Shown here one piece after another: positions 1 through 10,289 of a DNA stretch of 64,000 nt. Origin of the DNA: Paraspadella gotoi (taxonomy: Eukaryota; Chaetognatha); NCBI GenBank assembly GCA_051294375.1, contig CM119264.1, positions 15,272,355 through 15,336,354 on the forward strand, written 5' to 3'. The position numbers and the translations under genes were made by a program. Each line of letters begins with the position of its first letter. Position 1 is the first letter of the stretch. The notes beneath the pieces were generated by a model. The model saw only the letters and a list, made by a program, of their open reading frames with translations. It did not search any database and was not told where the DNA came from.

Positions 1-831
1 ACGAGTCTTCATCAGTAAGCAAATTTCAATAAACCAAAAATTTCAAACATTAGTTTGAGAGAGAGATAGAGAAAGAGAGAGAGTTTCCAACAAAGAATTG
101 AGTAAAGGATAGTGGTCAGATGTGAGGACAGGTGAAAGTAGGGAAAGAGAGAGTAAATGATTTTGAAATTGGTGAAAAGAGAGAGAGAGAGAGAGAAAGA
201 CACAGGGATCAATACATTAGGCAATGTACAACAGTGAAATTTTTTTAGAAAAACTAAATATTTAATAAGAGTAATAATAAATTAATTATTATCTGATGAT
301 TGTTAGTTTAATAGAAGGGAAACTGAAATAGAAGAATAAGTGATGAGGGATAGATAACTTAAAGATAAGTGAAATGGAAAGGCAAGAAAAGAGCTCAAAA
401 TGAGCTGCCCCCCCCGGCCAGGCAAATGTGGGACGTTAACGATGTCGTCGGGTCATTTTGAGCTCTTACCTTACCATTTCACTTATCTTTAACTTATCTA
501 TCCCTCATCACTTATTCTTCTATTTCAGTTTCCCTTCTATTAAACTAACAATCATCAGCTAATAATTAATTTATTATATTTAGTTTTTTTTTAAATTTTT
601 CACTGTTGTACATTGCCTAATGTATTGATCCCTTGTCTCTCTCTCTCTCTCTCTCTTTTCACCAATTTCAAAATCATTTACTCTCTCTTTCCCTACTTTC
701 ACCTGTCCTCACATCTGACCACTATCCCTTACTCAATTCTTTGTTGGAAACTCTCTCTCTCTCTCAAACTAATGTTTGAAATTTTTGGTTTATTGAAATT
801 TACTTCCTGATGAAAACTCGTACCACTAAGA
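1..831. repeat. 831 bp near-perfect palindrome (foldback element)
   Basis: The right arm (about 430-831) is the reverse complement of the left arm (1 to about 400), through CT/GA tracts, a tttccaacaaagaattgag block and a ggtcagatgtgaggacagg block. The centre (about 401-470) is unmatched and C-rich. Single-arm relatives lie at about 12540-12955 and 19700-20113, and a fragment at 3405-3460. Each outer end carries a hammerhead-like CTGATGA core, so the palindrome looks like two copies of one repeat joined head to head. The left end is cut by the window edge. The low-complexity ORFs here have no support as genes. Confidence 0.9.
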
Positions 832-845
832 GTCGAAATATGTTC
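807..845 (+). ncRNA. Hammerhead-ribozyme-like motif, degenerate
   Basis: CTGATGA (807-813), then ACTC...GAGT able to pair as stem II, then GAAA (835-838) followed by TATGTTC where better copies have CATGTC. Stem I pairing is poor. The mirror copy at the left end of the palindrome (minus strand, 1-17) has CTGATGA and the start of stem II, then leaves the window. Known hammerheads in Penelope-like elements share this order. Probably a decayed ribozyme. Confidence 0.45.
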
Positions 846-898
846 AATAATAAAAATAAAAATTGCTATTCCGACGATTTTTTCGTTTCATCTCTAAA

Positions 899-1622
899 TA
901 GGACTAAGCTCTGACGAAACCAAAGCCCGAGGTTTTTTTAATATATTCTTATGCCGGCCAAGGTAGAATGATGGCAATATTGTTAATATTAAGTTTCAAA
1001 AAAATCCAACCATAAATATAGAAAATATTAACCAAAATCTTTGGAAAATCCACCCCTTCTTTGGAAGATTTTCGCCATAGAAGATTTTTCCCGAATCTGA
1101 CTCCCGGTTGAAAACTCTTAGAATTCCGATCGTTAGCTCCTCTTTTACTTTTACTTTAAAAAAATTTCACCAAAATAGACTAATTCACTTTATCATGATC
1201 GTATCATATCAAAATAGCCAAATAAAATGTAAAGAAAAATTTTGAGAGCCCTTCAGACACTTTGCCAAAGGATTCCAAAAATTAGACCTCATTTGTTAAA
1301 CAGGAACATACCTCAGTCACGTTTATATCGTTTTCAAGGAAAAAAATCCCTTTCATTTCTATATAAAATCAGAGATGGAAAATTTTTCCATCGAGAAGCA
1401 GTCTATTTGTTCTGGCTTGTTTGATATCAAGATGATGATGATTTGACAAGAGAAAAAAAATGCGAGCCCTTCAGATGCAACAGGATCGGAATCAAGTGTT
1501 TTTACATCGATATTTTACCAGAATTTTTACCAGGAGCGTTTATATTGTTTGGTAGTCAGATTTGAACGAAAATCTCCATTGAAAAAGTCTTCCTCGATCT
1601 CTAAGAACGACGTAGACTCCTA
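899..1622 (-). mobile_element. TAGGA-MITE copy 1
   Basis: A 724 bp non-coding element of a family with ends TAGGAGTCTACG and (reverse strand) TAGGACTAAGCTCTGACG. Copies 2-4 are at 35659-36365, 41887-42609 and 52456-53177. The interior shares a run around gaagattttcgccatag and a tcgatctctaagaacgacg block. No target duplication is recognisable here, unlike the other three copies. ORFs inside it are shadows. Confidence 0.8.
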
Positions 1623-1984
1623 TTGGCTCCACGTACGATCGACGTCTTTTAGACAACGAAATCTGAACTTCATTAATTACCATCTTTCTTGATCTCATTA
1701 GTTAGTATGAAGCTTACTTCATTTAAAAAAACGGTAGTCTCAAGTTATCTCCTTCTTATCACTTAGAACTTCCCAGGTAAATTTCTATGAGTTAAAAACA
1801 CGGTAAGACATGGTTTCTTCAATGATTGTTTATCTAATCTCATTAACTTCGTAATTTTAATATAAGTATGTTCGAATTTTTATGTTATAGATAATTTTTA
1901 AAGATCAAATTCCTCATAAGAATCTTCACGTCTTTTACTTACATAAAAGTTTTTAGGTAAGACGCCACATTATCTGATACAATT

Positions 1985-2335
1985 TTTTTTTCTTCATACG
2001 CTTTCCCTGATTCTTTTTCTTCACTTCTTTCTTCTCTTTCTTTATATTTTCCTCTTCCTCTTTCCTCCCTTACTTCTCAATCTGTCACTTACCATTTTTG
2101 GCCCCTACCTTTTTCTGCCATTCATGCACTTTCCTCACCTTTTTTTCTCCTTCTCTCTTTCCCTTTCTTTTCCCCTCTTTTTCTTTCCAATTTTCCCCTC
2201 ATTTCCTACCTTTTATTTGTCTCACTATTTTTTCCCCCCATTTGCCTATTTTGTTTTGCCTTTGGCCCCCTATTTCATTTTCTCCCCTTCTCCTTTTCTT
2301 GTTTCTTTCTTTCTCTTTTTCCTCTCACTACGTTT
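1985..2335. repeat. CT-rich low-complexity tract
   Basis: Almost pure pyrimidine on the plus strand with short tttctctt blocks. It produces long spurious Phe/Ser/Leu ORFs. Similar tracts occur at 8200-8350 and, inverted, at 26340-26570. Confidence 0.8.
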
Positions 2336-2440
2336 ACATTGAGCCATATCAAAGAAAATCTTTAATATGCATTATAAGAAAGAATATTAACGGTAACGGA
2401 GGTTTTTATTTCAATTTTGGTTGCCTAGCAAATTTAGTAA

Positions 2441-2483
2441 ATCGACAGATTTTGCGGAAAATCTTTCCGCAAAATCTGTCGAT
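2441..2483. repeat. Perfect 20 bp-arm hairpin
   Basis: atcgacagattttgcggaaa (2441-2460) and its exact reverse complement (2464-2483) flank a 3-base loop. The flanking sequence (tttggttgcctagcaaatttagta) recurs near 30787 without the hairpin, so it lies in a dispersed repeat. Confidence 0.85.
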
Positions 2484-2519
2484 TCTGAGAAAAAACAAGT
2501 CCTGACGCTTTCCATTGGC

Positions 2520-3330
2520 TTAAAAGGATGCGGTTTTTTTTGTTTTATCAACGTCAGTAAGTACCCCATCTTTTAAAACTAATAAAAGAGGTGAAAATAT
2601 TTTCTTTATCATAAATAAATGCAAGTCACAAAAAGTCACAAATTAAAATTTGTCTTTAAAAATTATTTGTGGCTAAACGAAAAGAGTTTTTTTGATAATT
2701 TTGTAGGTGTTAAAAGCTTATTCTGTGGACTGTATTTTCTGTTAGTTTAAGCCAATTTAAACTATTTTGTTTAATAAATTATATAAAAAAACTAAAACTG
2801 CGACTTTTTGACTTGTCAACTTTAAAATTAATTCATAAGTGAACTATGAATGCTATAAGGAAAATATTTTACTCAAGGGTGAAGAAGATCAGGAAGAAAG
2901 GAATTCCAAAATAAACAAATTTTCTCAACTTTCCTTGGCATTCAAATTTGAAGACGAAAGTGAAAATGGACAAAAATGGACATAGATTTTTTTTTCTAAA
3001 AGTTGCAAAAATGTTACTCTTATATGATTAGAAATAGCTGGAGATGGTTTTAACCAATCAGTATTTTGGCCTAATTTATATTATGGTGCAAATTAAATTA
3101 ATTTTGTTAATAGTAACTGAACAATACTGGAAAAAGTAGTTTTTTCTCTGAATGCGAGGATCGTAAGCAGAGGCTATTCTAAACTATTTTAAATAGCAAA
3201 AAAGAAAGTCAAAATACATTTTTATTCCAAAATTATGTTATTAAGTTGGTCAAAATTCAGGAAAATTATAATTTTAAGCCAAAAATTAACAAAGTCTGAT
3301 TTTATTTTTGCAACGTATTTTATTTTTACA
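2520..3330. other. AT-rich 3' flank, no gene seen
   Basis: No coding signal. The stretch 2525-2670 (gatgcggttttt, aagtcacaaaaagtcacaaatt) resembles 40800-40945, so part is a dispersed repeat. Confidence 0.5.
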
Positions 3331-3331
3331 A

Positions 3332-3374
3332 GAGCAGACATGTTTCGGCTCACAATACGAGCCTTCATCAGCGC
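3332..3374 (-). ncRNA. Hammerhead-ribozyme-like motif, best copy
   Basis: Minus strand: CTGATGA (371-365 of 3300s), an extra A, GGCTC, loop GTATTGT, GAGCC (a perfect 5 bp stem II), GAAA, then CATGTC and TGC. Bases flanking the core (GCG before CTGATGA, TGC after the GTC) can form a short stem I. ACATGT after GAA is self-complementary, as in dimer-forming short-helix-III hammerheads of Penelope-like elements. The extra A between core and stem II is shared by other copies and is a caveat for activity. It is followed by a fragment of the palindrome repeat (3405-3460). Confidence 0.6.
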
Positions 3375-4299
3375 ATATGAGTTGTGAACTTGATACAAGT
3401 TTTTAGTTAAAGAAAGAGAGAGAGAGGGTTAAAGGTTTCCAACAAAGAATTGAGTAAGTGGCTATATATTATGTAAGCTAAATATGGCTTTTATAAAATT
3501 TTAATAATTTGAGTTGCTTTTACTCTTTTATGTTTGTTCCACTTGAATAGTACCTTATATGCTGCAAAAATCGCCATTTTCGACAAAGAAGATGAAACTG
3601 TACAGAAAAATGGTTATCAACATCGAATTCTACAGACTTCATTACACTAAAATAGCTATGTACCTTTTTTTTTTACCTATTTTTAAGCGCAAGGGAGCCG
3701 GCCAAACGCCTACGATCCCAATCCGCAAGATGGAGTCATTCCGGTGCCGGTACCTTACGGACGTCAAGCTCCCTTTAAACCCCAACAGGGTGGGAGCCAT
3801 TTGAAACGTTTTCGAAAACCAATCGCTCAATCCATTGAATTTTGAACGTTGATTTTTTAAACATGGTCAATTTATCATTATTTTGATTTGTTGTTCTTAT
3901 CATAACTATTAAACTTTTTTTTTGCACACATGTGCATTCGAGTTTATTTAATATATATGGTAGAAAATTCAAGCAAATTTTGATGAGGTTTTCAGGGGAG
4001 TTATATTTTTCGCACTATGAAAATGGCAGATTACCGCTTAATTACCGTAGGCAGATCCAACATTGTTTGCTCAAACTTGTTCAATAATCTTTAATATTAA
4101 AACTAAACAAATATTAAAGATTTGACTTACTTGTAAATCTTCTGGTAGAATCCTCTAGCTTGATTATAGCTTGTCTTTACTTGTTTTTAAACTTGATTTT
4201 TTAACACTCAATTTTTGTTTGTTTCGATTTTATGATCTAACTAAATTTTATATTTATATTGATTAAATATTTACACTTGTTTTTTCTCTCATCTTAATC

Positions 4300-5170
4300 C
4301 TTTTTATCGAGCCATGACCGGCGAAGCCGGTTCAGGCTTGATTTTGTTTCGGGTCAGCTTCTTTTGTGACGTCGTCGTCGTCCGTCACGCTTTTTGTATA
4401 AAAACTACTACGCTTTTATAGGTTTGGCTGTGACTTACCGGTTTTTTTTAAATAAAAATTATTATGAATTATGATAAAGTTTTACAAAAGTGTGCGATCA
4501 TAGTAAGTTAAAAATTTAGATATGGCTTTTCATCTTGAAATAGCTGTGATATTTTTATATTACATTTGGATTTAAGTATTTTTTGTTTGAATTTCCACTT
4601 CATTATGATTTACTGCAATATGCAAATGAGATTAAAGTACTCATTATAATATCCAAATTAGTATATAGAAATGCTTTAATCTAATTTACATATTGCAGTA
4701 TATAATATTGAAGATGAAATTCAAAAATTTTTATAAAAAAATATAATAAAAATGGGAACTCAAAATATCTTTTTAATGAAAAGCTATATCTTAATTTTAA
4801 TACAAATAAAAATAAAATCTTTTACAAGCTGCGATTGGAAAAAATTGGAAAAATTTCTAATTGTAAACAATTGTAACATATTTTTGCCTTTCTTTTATTT
4901 CTTTAAATTATATATATATTTTTTTTTTTTAGAAAAAACGAGTTCAGTCTCTGCAGTGACTGTACAGCGGCCTTCCAGCAGCTGTCCAGCTTTTTTCTCT
5001 CTGTCTGTCTCTCTCTCTCTGTGTGTACGATTTCTTGCGTGATCGTTCGTTTTTTGAAAAATTCTGATTATTTTTTCCTTCTAAAAACTTTTATTATCAC
5101 CATTATCCCAAATTTACATCCAAGATTTTTGTGGATTTATTTTAGAAAAAGTGAAGAATAACTCATATGT
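4300..5170 (+). repeat. Dispersed repeat R850 copy 1
   Basis: About 850 bp that recurs inverted at about 49222-50065. Landmarks: GCCGGTTCAGGC near 4325, a gacgtcgtcgtcg run, an internal inverted repeat with tttgaatttccacttcat and gcaatatgcaaatgag, and an end with tctctgt repeats then acgatttcttgcgtgatcgttcg. Pieces recur at 5930-7060 and 45920-46290. No transposase ORF; a non-autonomous DNA element is likely. Confidence 0.75.
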
Positions 5171-5487
5171 CAGAAATTTTACGCTTCTCTCCATCTCTCT
5201 CCGTCTCTAACATGATTGTTATTAAAGAAAAAATATATAATAAGCAAATAGCATATTTAATACAGATTTACATTGCCAGAAGAAATCTTTTCATACTCTG
5301 TCCAATGTTGTTGATCGAAAAACCTTTCACAATTTGAATATGCCGGATTGTATGCTATATGCCGATCATTTTTTTACTGCCTATTTTTGCCGGTTTATGG
5401 TTTAACTACCAAACAATGTATCTAGTTATCAAGTTCCATTAGTGAGGCAGTGATGAAGTTGAAATGTATGTCCATTTTCTTTGTTTC

Positions 5488-5668
5488 ATATCGATTCAAG
5501 TATTTTTTGTTTGAATTTCCACTTCATTATAATTTACTGCAATATGCTAATTAGATTATAGTACTTACTGCAATATCAAATTAGTATATAGTAAACTATA
5601 TTTAATTTGCATAATGCAGTAAATCATAATAAAGTAGAAATTCAAACAAAAAATACTTGAATCAATAT
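5488..5668. mobile_element. Palindromic MITE
   Basis: Arms of about 55 bp starting gattcaagtattttttg and ending in its complement caaaaaatacttgaatc, around a short AT-rich spacer. It matches the internal hairpin of R850 (4575-4745, 49640-49810), so it is a solo copy or the palindromic module of that family. Confidence 0.75.
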
Positions 5669-5929
5669 GAAACATGTGATTTTAAAAGTACTTGATGATG
5701 ATGATGATGATGATTATTACAAATAAAAATATACACTTTTACAATGTTCAATTGAAAAAATTTTAACAATTTTCAATTGTAAACAATTGTAACTTTTTTT
5801 GTCTTTCTTTTATTTTTGGAAAAAGTTTTAATTAGCAAACTTATAAGGCAATGAAATTTAATTCTATACAAAACCTCGTGCGATTCACGACAAACACTCT
5901 GGCGTCCACGATGAAATCATTTGAAAAGG

Positions 5930-6126
5930 AAAATTTTTTCTTAAAAACGAGAGAAAATGATAATTTTAGAGTCTTCATCAGCATCTATTATTTCTTTAAA
6001 TTATATCTCTTTCTTTTTTTTGTTTGAATTTCTTTCTAATTATTTTTTTAGTCACTTTTTTTTTCACCACCGTCACTTGGCGACGAGTAAACGAGTTCCG
6101 CCTATGCAGCGTCTGTTCAGCTTCTT

Positions 6127-6157
<31 letters not shown>

Positions 6158-7066
6158 TTCTCTCTTTACGATCTCTTGCGTGATCGTTCGTTTTTTGAAA
6201 AATTCTGATTATTTTTTCCTTTAAAAACTTTTATTATCGCCATTTATTCCGCGCTTTTTTTTTTCAATACAAAATCCCAAATTTATATCTGAGATTTTCG
6301 TGGATTTTTTTGAGAAAATGTGAAGAATAACTTACTTGACCTGGATTTCGTGGCCGTTGCAGGGCAACGAGTAGACAATGTCAAGGAACATGACCTAAAA
6401 ACGCGTTTTGATGGCAATGGAAACGTTACGTGTATAATAGGATTAACTTGACCGAGATCACGCCGCCGTTGCGAGGCAACGGATAACTGATATAATTGGA
6501 AAGAAATACGGTTTTTCTTTTTATTTTTCTCTCTCTCTCTCTCTGATTATTTTTTTCCTTCTAAAAACTTTTATTATCACCATTTATTCCGCGCTTTTTT
6601 CTCTTTACCTGGATTTCGTGGCCGTTGCGAGGCAACGAGTAAACAATGTCAAGGAACATGACCTAATAACGCGATATTATTATTATTATTTGGAAGTCAA
6701 AAATATCATAGTCGTTAACTGAATATTTTCAACTATATATTTTGTTAATAGGGATTATAATTTTTCAATGTACAAAAAATTTCTTATATGGCTTCTTTTT
6801 CTCTCTCTCTCTCTCCCCCTCTCTTTTTTTTCCTTTTAAATACTTTTATTATCGCCATTTATTCCGCGCTTTTTTCTCAATACAAAATCCCAAATTTACA
6901 TCCGAGATTTTCGTGGATTTTTTTCCTAAAAATTCTGATTATTCTTTATATAAACGAGAGAGACCTAATAATGCGTTTTGTTGGCGGGAAAACTGTCCAG
7001 CCTCTTTCTCTCTCTTTCACTCATACACGCATTTGTTTGTTTTATTTATGATGAATGATTCATCGC
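5930..7066 (+). repeat. Tandemly rearranged R850 3' fragments
   Basis: Three partial copies in a row (about 5990-6330, 6530-6690, 6790-7060) of the segment with CT tracts, cgtgatcgttcg and aaaacttttattatcgccatttattccgcg. A tggatttcgtggccgttgc / gaggcaacgag block occurs at 6341, 6455 and 6612. No coding potential beyond low complexity. Confidence 0.65.
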
Positions 7067-7067
7067 G

Positions 7068-7285
7068 TCAATGAATTACTATCATCACATCAATGAATGA
7101 TTATCATCATATCAATGAATGATTATCATCATATCAATGAATGACTATCATCGCATCAATCATTTGATTATCATCACATCAGTCATTTTGTTATCATCGC
7201 ATCAATTATTGGTTATCATCGCGTCAATATTTGGTTATCATCGCATCAATATTTGGTTATCATCGCATCAATATTTGGTTACCAT
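7068..7285. repeat. 22 bp minisatellite, array 1
   Basis: About nine diverged units of the type ttggttatcatcgcatcaat. The same unit forms arrays at 32027-32150, 44210-44360, 45310-45475 and 45690-45890, in either orientation, usually next to the same R850-type sequence. Confidence 0.85.
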
Positions 7286-8026
7286 CGAAAGCGGCTCGAT
7301 CCTTATGCTTTTAAGATTTTTTTGCAAGGAACGGTAAATTTTAACAAGTTTTATGGCTTTTTCTGGCCCAAATCTATTTCTTATTTTGGACCAAACAAAC
7401 CCAAATGTAGAAAACCATCGTTCTATGGAGGCTGAGCTGGCACGGCATGTATGAAGAGAAACCATAAAGGTACCGAAGGCATGCAGGCCATTATTTTCAT
7501 CATGTCAGAAATATTCACTGTTTTTTCTTTCATGATTTTCCACCAATCTGCTAAGAGTAGGCAGAAACATATGCTGAGCCTGAGGAAAGTATTCTCTTTT
7601 CTTTAGCTTATAGCTAAAATAATGTTGCAAGAAATCTTCATTTCTTTCAACGAGCCATGATTCTGCGCTATTTACCTGCGAAGAATCTAATTCTGAAAAT
7701 TTTTTTTTATAACGATGATATGTCAGATTAGCTAAAAAATGGAAAGGTTCTGTTGCTTTTTCTAATCTTTTTCAAATCGCTATCCGATAGGGGAGAAGAA
7801 TGTCATCATTGAGAAGGCCCAACCAGATGCTTATTGAATCAGAAAGAAGACAAGAATCATTATGAATTCTATCCAAAGCAATACTGAACATTTTCATCTG
7901 ATCAAGCAAATGGGTCGCTTCACGGGTGATGCTGATATTTTTAATTATTTTTCCAATATTTGGCGGCATATCTTGCATTATTTAACTTCGGATTTCTAAA
8001 TATAAAGAATGGTTTTTTATGAAATT
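7268..8026 (-). pseudogene. hAT transposase relic, C-terminal part
   Basis: Minus-strand peptides in broken frames end with SSASIERWFSTFGFVWSK and IRNRFGPEKAIKLVKIYRSL, the hAT dimerisation domain. Upstream pieces read HLANL-like and ESWLVERNEDFLQHYFSYK, and LDRIHNDSCLLSDSISIWL. Several stops and shifts break it. The more N-terminal part continues at 9735-10010, beyond an inserted hAT-type MITE. Not expressible as it stands. Confidence 0.7.
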
Positions 8027-8696
8027 GGTACAACTAGAGTTCCGATAACCGTTAATAGTTAACGGTTATTAACGGTTAAAATTGATTTTAACTTAACCGT
8101 TAATATATTTATTTTAACGGTTAAATTCGGTTAATTTTCAAGTATGATTATTGTTATTTTTTGTTATGAAAACTTTGATTTTTTTAAGAGAAAAGTTTTT
8201 TTCCTGTCCTCTCTTATTCTCCTCTCCCTTTCTCACTATATTTTTCCCCTTCTCTCTCTTCTATATTTTTCCCTTTTTTTTTTTTGGTTATTTTCAACCC
8301 TTTTAATCTTTTTTCTATCCTAATCTCTAATCATTTTTTCTGCCCTTCCAGTATTTTTTTTACCTACTTTCTCCTAATTGTTTTAGTTTTTCCTTTCAGC
8401 TAATTTTATACATTTACATCAAAGAATATTTTGAAATATGATATGCATCTGTATATATTTTCTTGCAAATAAAATTCTTACATGCAATAATATTCTATTT
8501 TACTTTTTCTTTCCCTTTTTAAAATGAACAAAGTAAATAAAATAAAACCGAATGAATGAAAAAATTTTAAAAAACTAAAAAAAAAATTATTAGAAAACAT
8601 TTAAAAAATGGAACAATAGAAGGAATAAATCTTTGAAAAGACATTAGGGCTAACTTAAACTATCTTTCAATGATTATATAATATAAAATTGAAACT

Positions 8697-8929
8697 GAAG
8701 AGACAGTAATTAATGTTATGTGTCAGTGACAAAACCGTTCAATATAAGCAGTCCCTGAGCTTCGGATCAGGCTGTAACACCATGTTACAGGCGGGTTAAG
8801 CGCCCCGTCCCTCTTAACTGCTAGGCGGCCACCGAGCTAAAACCCCGGACCTTTGGGTTGGGAGGCGAATGACTTGCCTCTGGCACCAATGGCCGCTGAT
8901 GAACGGTTGGAGGATTTTAGTCAACCATA
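8697..8929 (-). mobile_element. tRNA-derived SINE, family A, copy 1
   Basis: The minus-strand head at 8895-8824 folds like a tRNA: GCGGCCA/TGGCCGC acceptor arms and a T-arm-like region, here decayed (B box reads GGGGTTTTAGC). The tail ends ...ATTACTGTCTCTTC at 8697. A second copy with an intact T-arm is at 29340-29563. Confidence 0.8.
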
Positions 8930-9011
8930 AAACAAATATTTATTAATTAATAACTCTTATGATCAATCGATCATTCAACCATTCAATTAATAAATTGATA
9001 TTCATAATTAA

Positions 9012-9166
9012 AAGAAAAAGTTTATTTGTTTATAAACAACGGGTTTTTATACCAAAAAACGGACATGTTTCGACTTTTCCGAATCTACATCAGCCCGTGA
9101 GAGTCGAAACATGTCCGTTTTTTTTAAAATAAAAGCCGTTGTTTGTAAACAAATAAACTTTGCTTT
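9012..9166. ncRNA. Palindrome with hammerhead-like core
   Basis: Arms run aagtttatttgtttataaac...cggacatgtttcgact and back through agtcgaaacatgtccg...gtttgtaaacaaataaac. On the minus strand the loop side contains CTGATGT (one change from CTGATGA), GATT...AGTC as stem II, GAAA, CATGTC. The A9-to-T change would be expected to cripple cleavage. A second inverted hammerhead 3' half lies opposite, so the locus looks like two repeat ends fused head to head, as in 1-831. Confidence 0.5.
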
Positions 9167-9734
9167 CACTTATCTATAAAAGCAACGAAAAGAAAGTCTT
9201 AACACAATATTCATAATTATATTTATGGTCATGGTTTATGAAAGACTAACAACAGAAAACATGCTTTCAAGAAACTAACAACTATAAAAATAATGAGGAA
9301 GAGAAATAGAAAAAGCGAAAGCGAAAGTAAGAAAGAGAACAAAATATACAAAATTATGATTACATTGTGCTTTTTCTTTCATTATCTTTTTTCATATTTT
9401 AATTATGATATGAGTCAAAAGAAAGATTTATTATAATGCTATATTTGATTAGCTGATGGGTAGATTCAAGATAGTTTTCTCAAACCAATTTTCTCATTTA
9501 TCAACTATAATGTGTACCTCATCTATCTGAAATAGAAGATAAAGACGATTCAGGAGCCGGAGTTAAGGAGAAAATACCATTAAATACTTTAATTAGTTTT
9601 AAATATTAATATTTTAAATTTAAAGTTAAATTATAAAATTAACCGATTTTAACGGTTAACCGTTAAAAACGTTAGTTTTAACGGTTAAGCGAAGTTCCTT
9701 TAAAATTAACGGTTAACGGAACCCTAGGTACAAC

Positions 9735-10010
9735 CAATATATAAGTTTCGGAGCACATTATTTCTGAATTCCATCTTGTTTAATTTGGAATTTGGGGCTT
9801 CAAACCACCTTTTTTTTAAAAAAGACCATGAGCCATATGTACATTTCTGAAATATTTTTGAACCTCAACGATTTTTTCATGATAACATTTACAGTTCATG
9901 TTATGTGCAGCACATCCCTATGTCAGCATTCCTGGATACTTGTCCTTCAAAAAATCCCTCATTTTAACCATTTTTGCTTCTTAATCTGTTACAAAGTTAC
10001 TAACAGTAAC
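9735..10010 (-). pseudogene. hAT transposase relic, central part
   Basis: Minus-strand peptide fragments include KDKYPGML, GCAAHNMNC, HEKIVEVQKYFRNVHMAHG and a GGLKPQIPN-type piece, in the order found in hAT transposases before the C-terminal domain. Frames are broken by stops and shifts. It joins the 7268-8026 relic once the MITE at 8035-9726 is discounted. Confidence 0.6.
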
Positions 10011-10289
10011 ACAGAAAATATTTTTATACAGATCTGTTAAAAAAGTTTAAACTTTGAACCCCCTACTATCTCGCTTGTCTGTCGTCCTATTAATTAAAAT
10101 TTGGGTTCATTTGAAAGCCAAGACAAATATCTTTTATCCGAGCCAATGACGAGGTTTTTAGGCTAAATATTATAGAAGCTGTGCTAAAATAAAAAACAGG
10201 ATCGAAATTTTGTTTTACAATTTTTTTTTTATTGCGGAAAAAAAAAAACAGCTGATCCCCAAAAGGAAAGCTGCAATAGTTGAGCTTTG

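Larger units (their letters stand above)
8035..9726. mobile_element. Non-autonomous hAT element with 8 bp target duplication
   Basis: Ends TAGAGTTCCG and (reverse) TAGGGTTCCG followed by inverted arrays of TTAACGGTTAACGG. It is flanked by the direct repeat GGTACAAC at 8027-8034 and 9727-9734, the 8 bp duplication expected for hAT. 1692 bp, no transposase. It carries a nested SINE (8697-8929) and a hammerhead-like palindrome (9012-9166). A partial inverted copy of its CT-rich interior is at about 26200-26590 and an end fragment at 43660-43705. It sits inside the hAT relic. Confidence 0.88.

Noticed and set aside
2098-2505. Long plus-strand ORF rich in Phe, Ser and Leu
   Set aside because: Lies on a pyrimidine tract; composition explains the open frame and no domain is visible.
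5965-5990. Minus-strand CTGATGAAGACTC, a possible hammerhead start
   Set aside because: No matching stem II partner or GAAA follows within a plausible distance.
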